The position numbers were made by a program, and so were the translations under genes. Positions 1 to 4,878 of a DNA stretch of 5,780 nt are shown here, in pieces (position 1 is the first letter of the stretch; each line of letters opens with the position of its first letter). The stretch spans positions 1-5,780 of the forward strand of contig JAUQYY010000266.1 in NCBI GenBank assembly GCA_030587505.1, given 5' to 3'. The DNA is from Candidatus Sigynarchaeota archaeon (GTDB taxonomy: Archaea; Asgardarchaeota; Jordarchaeia; Jordarchaeales; Jordarchaeaceae). The notes beneath the pieces were generated by a model that was not told where the DNA came from, ran no database searches, and saw only the letters and a list, made by a program, of their open reading frames with translations.

Positions 1-69
1 GATATTATACGGATAGAATATATCCTGTAAACTTTTGTTGGGCAACTTTTTCGGCGACCTACTACTCTC

Positions 70-441
70 CTACCACGCGCCGCTGATGTTTCCCAGTCCG
101 AGTTCTCTGAGCTTCTCCACCGTGGGTGAACCCTTCTCCACACTCCATCCACGAGCCCTATAGCAGCTCTCCAGAAAGCCTTCCGCGTCCTCCCTCGTTA
201 TTCTCTTTTCGCCGAAATAGTCCATCAGAACAATTGTTTTGTCTCCCGCCTTCAGGGACGCGAACCAGTTTTCGGGAAACGCGTCATCCTTTCTTGTGAA
301 GCCCTCCCTTACGTTCATAACCTTCTGGAGATTCCACACCCCTTCGCTGGCGGTGTAGCGTTCTTCACAGAGCTTCATACTATAGAACCTGTTAATATGT
401 GCCCTTGCGCAGATTCCGAGTGGACTCAGGGCGCTGTACAA
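70..441 (-). pseudogene. 3' remnant of an aldehyde:ferredoxin oxidoreductase (AOR) family gene
   Basis: Only the last ~123 codons of an AOR-type tungsten oxidoreductase remain. Visible family features are the G-I-C motif (in PLGIC), whose cysteine corresponds to the last [4Fe-4S] ligand of AOR; NVREGFTRKDD; the RGW motif; and the closing PTVEKLRELGL. A full AOR is about 600 residues, so the N-terminal tungstopterin domain and the other three cluster cysteines are absent. The reading frame is closed by TGA at 445-447 just upstream, and the only start is a TTG at 441. Compared with the second AOR fragment (1399-2340) it lacks about 14 residues between the TASEG and WNLQ segments, so it also has an internal in-frame deletion. 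It cannot make a working enzyme. The family assignment is confident; whether any peptide is made is unknown. Confidence 0.82.
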
Positions 442-797
442 TAATCAAGGTATAGGGCTCCTCAAAAGATTTCCACAAAACCTACCAAGCTAATAGCTCA
501 CAGTTTTAGGATGCCAGTAGGCCGTGAACAAATCGTATAGTGTTTTGAGCTTTTTGAACACTGATGTGGGCTGAGAAGTTGAACCTTTGAGAAAGAAACG
601 ACTAGCGGGTTCGGCATGATGTAGTAAGTGTGTATTTTATCTTTTTTTGGGTTTGTTGGTGGTTTGTCTATCTCCCTTTTTGAGCCTTGATTCCCGGAAA
701 GAAGCCCCCACAAATCTCCCTTCACAACCGCTAAGTCACATACACCCCCTCAAAAAACATACATATTACATCGTGCCAGCGGGTTCTGTAGTAATAC
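442..797. other. Gene-poor stretch between AOR remnant and ATC-hydrolase-like gene
   Basis: No intact gene is convincing here. Frames on both strands are short, and the longest minus frame (498-725) has a low-complexity, unconvincing translation. The stretch contains a possible gene tail on the minus strand (490-636), a T-rich run at 638-660 and an imperfect direct repeat (604-627 and 778-794). It is more AT-rich than the flanking genes, and probably consists of degraded sequence plus the upstream region of the gene at 860. Confidence 0.5.
490..636 (-). pseudogene. Possible C-terminal tail of an unrecognised protein
   Basis: A 48-residue minus-strand frame without a start codon ends at TAG (490-492). 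Its translation looks protein-like near the end (for example VFKKLKTLYDLFTAYWHP) and is more natural than the overlapping longer frame at 498-725. A stop immediately upstream, next to a run of seven A residues (minus-strand sense), is compatible with a frameshifted or truncated remnant. I do not recognise the family; a transposase or other mobile-element tail is only a guess. It could also be chance. Confidence 0.2.
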
Positions 798-804
798 TTT
801 AATA
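798..804 (+). promoter_or_regulatory. TATA-like box for the ATC-hydrolase-like gene
   Basis: TTTAATA lies about 55 bp before the ATG at 860, so a transcript starting ~25 bp downstream (around 826-830) would have a leader of about 30 nt carrying the GGAG at 850-853. The match to the archaeal TATA consensus is moderate. Confidence 0.4.
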
Positions 805-859
805 GGTATATCCGCAAGTGAATTAGACAATCCAGGAGTTGTTCGCGTTGGAGATTCCA

Positions 860-1315
860 ATGGAGCAGAAATGGAAGCTCGCCGTAAACACTATGGGCAT
901 GTTTATGCAACACCTCCTAATCCCCATACTGAAGAGGTTCGGGAAAAGGGGTTTTGAGGTTATGGACAGGTACTTCAGGAAGCAGGGTGAGGCTCTCGCC
1001 CCGCTCGTTGTTAAAGCCTCCAACATACAGAACCTGGACGCGGAGGGCATAGCCAGGGTGGTTGACTATCAGGACGCTATCCTCGGCGTTGAGGGCAACT
1101 GGACTGAGCGCACACCAAAACGAGCCGTGAAAATCGAACACTTCTGCCCGATGCTAAGATACATAAAAGACTGCCCCGAGTTCTGCGACCTCATCATATG
1201 GTCGTGGGCGGAGGCGCAGGTCAAAAAACTGAACCCAAAGGCGAGGGTGAAGTTCCCCAAACGCATGGTTGACGGGGACGAAATCTGCGAAGTCATCATA
1301 GAAATCGAAGACTAA
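860..1315 (+). CDS. ATC hydrolase-like protein (L-2-amino-thiazoline-4-carboxylate hydrolase family)
   Basis: A 151-residue, probably cytoplasmic protein with no signal peptide. The N-terminal half is helical and basic; the C-terminal half carries the pattern that suggests the family: C96-P followed by C105 and C109 (C-x8-C-x3-C), N125-P126, then G139-D140 and C143. The preceding ERTPKRAVKI segment is also typical. The named member opens the thiazoline ring of ATC on the route to L-cysteine, but many archaeal and anaerobic bacterial homologues have no known substrate, so the activity here is inferred at family level only. ATG 860 is preferred because GGAG at 850-853 sits 6 nt upstream; an in-frame TTG at 839 has its GGAG directly abutting and is less likely. 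It stands alone between two minus-strand AOR remnants and converges on the second. It looks intact. Confidence 0.62.
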   Translation: MEQKWKLAVNTMGMFMQHLLIPILKRFGKRGFEVMDRYFRKQGEALAPLVVKASNIQNLDAEGIARVVDYQDAILGVEGNWTERTPKRAVKIEHFCPMLRYIKDCPEFCDLIIWSWAEAQVKKLNPKARVKFPKRMVDGDEICEVIIEIED

Positions 1316-1333
1316 CCGTCAAGAAACAGCCAA

Positions 1334-1351
1334 CTTCTTTTTTTGTTTTTA
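1334..1351 (+). terminator. Poly-T terminator after the ATC-hydrolase-like gene
   Basis: A T-rich run (T7, G, T5) begins about 20 nt after the TAA stop, with no stable hairpin before it. This is the usual form of an archaeal intrinsic terminator. Confidence 0.5.
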
Positions 1352-1370
1352 TCCACTTTTGGGTGAAATC

Positions 1371-1380
1371 ATAAAAAAGA
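1371..1380 (-). terminator. Poly-T stretch after the second AOR remnant
   Basis: On the minus strand a run of six T (plus-strand A at 1373-1378) follows the AOR stop by about 20 nt. It faces the plus-strand T-run at 1334-1351, as expected between converging genes. Weak on its own. Confidence 0.35.
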
Positions 1381-1398
1381 ATGGAAAAGAGGGTTGTG

Positions 1399-2340
1399 TT
1401 AGAGGTCTTTTATGGTTTCTTCTAGTCCTAGTTCCTTTAGTTTGCTTCTGGTTGGGATGCCGTTTTGGTCCCAGCCATGCTCATCGTAGTAGTCGTCTAT
1501 CAGCTTCTCGACGTCTTCCTTCGTGTATTGTTTTGTCATGTAGTAGTCCTTCCACCAGAACTCCATGTCGCCCAGCCTGAGGGGTTCCTCGATCCACTTC
1601 TCCGGGTAGGTGTCATTTTTCCTTGAGAATCCCTCGCGGACGTTTATCATTCTCTGTAGGTTTGTGATTTTCTCGCCGAATCTCAGAAACTCTCTCGGGG
1701 AGATTTCCACCCCCGTCGCGGCATTAAAGAGCTTGGTGACCTTCTCAAGATTGTAGTTCACCGCGATCGGGTGTCTGAAGCAGATTCCGGCAATGTTCAT
1801 GACACTGTACCAGTCCTCGATCCACTTTGTGAACCTCGCCATGTTGAACTCAGGCTCAAAGATGCTGCTAATCCTATCCTCAGGTACGCCTATCCGTGTG
1901 CAGTGTCTCATGAGCTTGTCGGGGGTTCTACCCGGCACCATGGTCGGGGACAGGGCGGGAACCACGTGGAAGCCACCCCTCGGGTTAACTATCTGCTCGA
2001 AGCACTCCGAGTTGAAGAGCATCCGCGGGTCGCTCAAAACATCTAATCCCTTTATGTGGAAGGCGTACTTCCCAGCCTCTTCACCGAACCTCTCGATGCA
2101 CGAGAGCCAACCCTCAGCCAGAATGTTTCTGAAACCCTCCCTTCTGGCTATCTGCTCGACGAGTGCGAGTGCGGTTTCAAAATTTCTCATAAGCTCCAGG
2201 CCCTCGGTTACCTCGTCGCCGATTATTCCCCTCTCGTAGAGGTCAACCGCGTAGTCTATGATCGCCGACGTGGTCACCGTGTCGAGGCCGTAGTTGTTCG
2301 CCAACTCCTCCAGCTTTACTCCCCGGCTGTAGTCCTGAAG
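1399..2340 (-). pseudogene. C-terminal half of an aldehyde:ferredoxin oxidoreductase family gene
   Basis: About 314 residues match the second and third domains of AOR-family tungsten enzymes, which oxidise aldehydes (or act on acyl-CoA/aromatic substrates in BamB-like members) with ferredoxin as partner. Visible features in order are NNYGLDT, an alanine/glutamate-rich helix, a NPRGGFH segment, the A-G-I-C motif with the fourth [4Fe-4S] cysteine, NLQRMINVREGF, HGW and a final LKELGLEE. The first ~280 residues, including the tungstopterin-binding domain and the C-x2-C-x3-C cluster motif, are missing. Homology fades at about 2340 (LQDYSRG...), the next upstream stop in frame is at 2362-2364, and no ATG is present; TTG 2304 is the first plausible start. 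The remaining reading frame is undamaged, so the truncation may be recent, or this may be a rearranged copy. It has no visible promoter. Confidence 0.8.
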
Positions 2341-2445
2341 GCAAAAACACTCTTCGAAAAACTAAACATCCAAACAAGCTTCAACACAAAAGCACTAATG
2401 TCAAACGACCGCTACTGCCAATTCTTAGCAAAAAAGAAACCCTAA
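2341..2445 (+). pseudogene. Possible C-terminal tail of an unrecognised gene at a rearrangement junction
   Basis: Exactly where AOR homology ends on the other strand, a plus-strand frame becomes protein-like for 34 codons and ends in TAA at 2443-2445 (ending FLAKKKP). The same frame to the left of 2340 is only antisense to the AOR remnant. A lysine-rich end is common in archaeal proteins, so this may be the 3' end of a gene broken by the same event that truncated the AOR gene. Family unknown; a transposase tail is possible but unsupported. Confidence 0.28.
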
Positions 2446-2502
2446 AAACCACTGTATGCTTCTCCTAGAATATCCGGGTGTAAACACACCGAGAGACTCC
2501 CG

Positions 2503-2613
2503 CTAATCCTCCTCTCTGAAGCCCACCCAAATGTCACTCCAACCCTTCTCGTTACACTTCCTTTCTATTTTTCCCCACTCATCGAGTGTTGAGGAAAAGA
2601 TTTTATAAGACAA
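2503..2613 (-). pseudogene. Possible short C-terminal remnant upstream of the PIN gene
   Basis: A minus-strand frame ends at TAG (2503-2505) and reads into protein-like sequence: EWGKIERKCNEKGW, then SDIWVGFREED just before the stop. It is open only back to TAA at 2614-2616 and its upstream end overlaps the PIN promoter, so the original coding part probably ends near 2586. No known family is recognised. It may be a leftover of a gene displaced by insertion of the PIN/UPF0175 pair. Confidence 0.25.
2601..2608 (+). promoter_or_regulatory. TATA box of the PIN/UPF0175 operon (leaderless type)
   Basis: TTTTATAA is preceded by a purine-rich BRE-like stretch (GAGGAAAAGA, 2591-2600). A transcription start ~25 bp downstream falls at about 2630, directly at ATG 2631, and no Shine-Dalgarno precedes that ATG. 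This fits leaderless transcription and argues against a start upstream at TTG 2586, which would lie before the TATA box. Confidence 0.65.
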
Positions 2614-2630
2614 TTATTACAATAGAATAC

Positions 2631-3152
2631 ATGAGACTCGTTATGGACTCAGACTCCCTAATCAAACTCACAAAGGCGGGCGCAAAGGGCATAGTTCTCG
2701 ATAGCTTCGATGTTTGTATTCCCCCTAAAGTCCGGGAGGAGTGCGCCACCATTCCAAAGAAAGAGGGCTACGCTGATGCCTTCGAGATAGACGAAAACCT
2801 GAAAAAGGGCAGAATCACGGTGAAGAAGCCCACAAAAAAGCCGGATGTCGACGAGATTGTGGTTTACCTAGGTCTGGGCGGTGGAGAGGCGGAGGCTTTA
2901 CGCTTGTACCACACTGGAGGCTTCGACGCGATTTCTAGTGACGATTCCAAGTTTCTAAAAATTCTCGACGAGTTCGATATCACCTACCTCACACCCACCG
3001 CAGTTATTCTCAACATTTACAAGAGGGGTGCGCTGAGCCTGAAAAGGGTCAAAGAAATAATGAAAAAGTTGAAGAACCTCGTATCCGAGGAGGAGTACTA
3101 CCTAGCCGTAAACGAGTTGGAGAAGGTGGAGAGAGAAGCAAATGAAAACTAA
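2631..3152 (+). CDS. PIN-domain (DUF3368-like) nuclease, putative toxin
   Basis: A 173-residue protein with PIN-fold features. Acidic metal-binding residues are visible in the expected order: D6/D8 in MDSDSLIKL, E36-E37 in VREE, E86/E88 in GGGEAEAL, and D104-D105 in SSDD. The GEAEA motif, the DD pair and the C-terminal part ending in a helical EEYYLAVNELE segment recall the DUF3368 subgroup, whose genes commonly sit next to UPF0175 genes. PIN proteins are Mg2+-dependent ribonucleases that often act as toxins; RNase activity here is inferred. The start was chosen from the TATA spacing. The 3' end overlaps the UPF0175 gene by 11 bp, implying translational coupling. All catalytic acids appear present, so the protein is probably active. 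Confidence 0.8.
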   Translation: MRLVMDSDSLIKLTKAGAKGIVLDSFDVCIPPKVREECATIPKKEGYADAFEIDENLKKGRITVKKPTKKPDVDEIVVYLGLGGGEAEALRLYHTGGFDAISSDDSKFLKILDEFDITYLTPTAVILNIYKRGALSLKRVKEIMKKLKNLVSEEEYYLAVNELEKVEREANEN

Positions 3153-3435
3153 AACCATAAGACTCCCCGAAGAGATTCTGAGAGGCGTGGCCTTCAGAGC
3201 GGAGAGGGAGGATATAGAAGAATCCACCGCGATTCGAAAACTGTTGAGGGAGGGGCTTGTGGAGTACGCATCGAAACTCTACAAAAACGGAGAAATCACT
3301 CTCGAAGAAGCAGCAAAACTCGCCGGAGTCAGCCTTCGGACGATGCTCGAAACACTCTGGAGCAAGGGCATCAGAGGGAACGTGACGCTGAGACAGCAGA
3401 AAAAATCACTCGAATACGCGAAAAAGCTCGAATAA
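3142..3435 (+). CDS. UPF0175 family protein, putative antitoxin
   Basis: A 97-residue protein with a ribbon-helix-helix-like N-terminus (TIRLPEEILRGV, then a helix with ESTAIRKLLREGL) and the UPF0175 core: ASKLYKNGEITLEEAAKLAG followed by a helix containing MLETLWSKGI. UPF0175 members are small predicted DNA-binding proteins that pair with PIN/DUF3368 genes and are regarded as antitoxins. The start at 3142 lies inside the last codons of the PIN gene, with a GGTGGAGAG-type ribosome site about 8-15 nt upstream. The N-terminal domain would repress the operon and the C-terminal part would bind the nuclease; this division of labour is inference. Here the antitoxin-like gene comes second, the reverse of many TA operons. 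Confidence 0.82.
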   Translation: MKTKTIRLPEEILRGVAFRAEREDIEESTAIRKLLREGLVEYASKLYKNGEITLEEAAKLAGVSLRTMLETLWSKGIRGNVTLRQQKKSLEYAKKLE

Positions 3436-3462
3436 AAAGCCTAACCTTTACCTGTCTAAATG

Positions 3463-3470
3463 TAAAAAAT
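3463..3470 (-). terminator. Poly-T stretch after the PaaK-like remnant
   Basis: Six consecutive T on the minus strand (plus A at 3464-3469) lie about 25 nt after the stop at 3495-3497, in the short gap between converging genes. No hairpin is evident. Confidence 0.35.
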
Positions 3471-3494
3471 GGTGAAGAGATTTTTGGGTCTGGT

Positions 3495-4665
3495 TCACTC
3501 CAATTCTGGTCTCATGTCCAGGATTCTGGTTGCCTTCAGGGATGTCCTGGGGTCAAAGATTTCGAACGGCGATGAAACGAACTCTATCAACGGTCTCATC
3601 TCGGCGGTTCTGACAACCGCGTCAACGATGCCTTCCCTGAGTTCCTCGGCTGGTTTCTCGCCCGTTGGGTAGACCCTAACAACGAGTTTGTCCAGCGAGT
3701 AGGGATCGTTGGGGTCGGCCTTGGTGAACAAAACCTGGTACTCCATTTATTCCCCCAATGTTCTCGATGGCGTCTATCAGGAGACCAGGGTTTATGAGTG
3801 TTCCCTTGAGCTTGACAAGCTCCTTCGTCCTCGTCGTGTAGACGCTGCCGGAGATCGGAATCATCCTCTCACTCACCCTGCCGCAGTGAGGGCATGGCTC
3901 ATAGGTGATTCTCCCCACATCCCCGAGGAGGTACCTCAGGAACACAGTTCCCCTCCTGTTGAGGTGTGTAACAGCTATGTGTCCCTCTCCCCCCTCGGCC
4001 ACACGCTCACCCGTCTCGGGGTCAACGGCCTCCACGAAGTAGAGGCTGGGGTCAGAGTTGTGACAGCCGGCCAGCTCGGCGCACTCGGGGAAAGCGCCTT
4101 GGCACTCGGTGAAGCCGTAGGCGTTGCCAATTGTTGGGGCGTCTGCCCCGAGTTCCTCGAGTCTGCCAACCATGTCGTCCCTCATACCCTTCGGGCATGG
4201 CTCGCCCAGAGCGGGGATGCCCCTCACGCTCGAGAAGTCCACCCCCAGCTCCTGGGCCCTCATTACGAATCTTCTCATATAGCTGGCTATCCCAAGAGCG
4301 CCTGTACACCTGTAAGCCTCCATGAGTCTTATCGTGTCGTCAAGCCTCCTGTGAATCGGAAAATCGGGGTGTGGCATACCCGTGTGCCCTGCAACGACGG
4401 CGCAACCAGCGGCAAGAGAAGCGGTAATGGTTCTAATGTACGCCATGTGGGGAATCGGACCAAGGGGGAAGGCGTTGAAGGTTATGTCCTCACCGGGCAC
4501 CGCCCAGGTTATCTTTGAGCTTCTTATGAAGAAGAGGGTTTGGGCGTAGAAGTCGTGGGTGGTGTTGTAGAAAATCGAGGGGACACCCGTGGTTGTTCCG
4601 GTCGTCATCGTAAGGTCCCAAAGGATTAGCTCGTAGAAGGGCCTGGACGGGTCCAGCCGAACTTG
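3495..4665 (-). pseudogene. Truncated and frameshifted phenylacetate-CoA ligase (PaaK)-like adenylation enzyme
   Basis: The family makes acyl-CoA from a carboxylate, ATP and CoA through an acyl-adenylate. Visible motifs in order: MTTGTTTGVPS (phosphate-binding loop), PALGEP, YGFTEC, LLGDVGR, the CPHCGR motif of PaaK proteins, TLINPG, and in the C-terminal domain FDPRTSLKATR with the likely catalytic lysine. About 75 N-terminal residues expected of a ~430-residue PaaK are missing: homology starts near 4660 and is closed by TAA at 4666-4668, with no ATG/GTG/TTG before ATG 4608. The gene is also split: the frame from 4608 runs to a stop at 3676, while the C-terminal domain continues one base out of frame from ATG 3746. 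Removing one A from the AAA at 3746-3748 (minus sense ATAAATGG) restores continuity. Substrate cannot be predicted. A sequencing error could explain the frameshift, but not the 5' loss. Confidence 0.8.
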
Positions 4666-4677
4666 TTAAAAAATAAT

Positions 4678-4688
4678 TTTTTATATAG
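4678..4688 (-). promoter_or_regulatory. TATA-like element upstream of the PaaK-like remnant
   Basis: The minus strand reads CTATATAAAAA just ahead of the truncated PaaK-like frame, which would place a start of transcription near 4658-4662. No usable start codon follows before ATG 4608. It may be a chance AT-rich junction or a fortuitous promoter that transcribes the remnant. Confidence 0.3.
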
Positions 4689-4808
4689 AGAATGCGATAG
4701 TATTGTCCTGCAGTTCCGACGAAACTCTGTAGGGGTTAGTTCGCCAGAAATCAGGTAGCTTCCAAAGGCTTTTAACACGTGTGTGACTCCAGAACACCAA
4801 GAAAACCC

Positions 4809-4816
4809 TATAAATA
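4809..4816 (+). promoter_or_regulatory. TATA box of the URO-D family gene
   Basis: TATAAATA is preceded by a BRE-like GAAAACCC (4801-4808). Transcription should begin around 4834-4838, giving a leader of about 40 nt that contains the palindrome at 4850-4866 and the Shine-Dalgarno. An 8-bp palindrome, ACACGTGT, lies at 4775-4782, about 27 bp upstream, and could be an activator or repressor site. Confidence 0.7.
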
Positions 4817-4849
4817 CTTAACTCTCTTTGGAAGTAAGAATAATCTAAC

Positions 4850-4866
4850 CTATAAGTTGCTTATAG
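4850..4866 (+). promoter_or_regulatory. Perfect inverted repeat in the URO-D gene leader, candidate operator or hairpin
   Basis: CTATAAG, a 3-nt spacer TTG, and CTTATAG form perfect 7-bp arms. The repeat lies downstream of the predicted transcription start and touches the Shine-Dalgarno, so a bound repressor would block elongation, or an RNA hairpin could partly mask the ribosome site. The left arm TATAAG could alternatively act as a second TATA box. Confidence 0.45.
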
Positions 4867-4867
4867 A

Positions 4868-4873
4868 AGGAGG
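4868..4873 (+). promoter_or_regulatory. Shine-Dalgarno that selects the GTG start at 4879
   Basis: AGGAGG within GAAGGAGG ends 5 nt before GTG 4879. The nearby ATG at 4874 abuts the Shine-Dalgarno and reads ATG-TTG-TGA, a two-codon frame, so GTG is the real start. TTG 4885 is in frame but poorly spaced. Confidence 0.7.
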
Positions 4874-4878
4874 ATGTT

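Noticed and set aside
8..29. Hairpin-like sequence GGATA-GAATA-TATCC with flanking TAC/GTA and one bulge, downstream of the first AOR remnant
   Set aside because: The stem is short and AT-rich, no poly-T follows in the relevant direction, and such stems are common by chance.
498..725. Minus-strand frame of 75 codons starting at GTG 725
   Set aside because: The translation is unconvincing, has no family resemblance and no Shine-Dalgarno or promoter of note.
1771..2445. Plus-strand frames of 91-148 codons over the second AOR remnant
   Set aside because: They are antisense shadows of AOR; only the part after 2340 looks independently coding.
2586..2630. N-terminal extension of the PIN protein from TTG 2586
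   Set aside because: It would start upstream of the TATA box, its residues do not fit the PIN fold, and MDSDS is the usual PIN N-terminus.
3709..4518. Long plus-strand open frame of 269 codons
   Set aside because: It is antisense to the PaaK-like gene, whose motifs are unmistakable on the minus strand; the plus translation has no recognisable domain.
4643..4656. Inverted repeat CTGGAC-GG-GTCCAG
   Set aside because: It lies inside the coding part of the PaaK-like remnant (L-D-P-S), and the 2-nt spacer is too small for a good hairpin; probably chance.
4708..4732. Imperfect inverted repeat CTGCAG.../...CTGTAG in the divergent intergenic region
   Set aside because: The arms mismatch and need gaps; no tRNA-like or snoRNA-like boxes accompany it.
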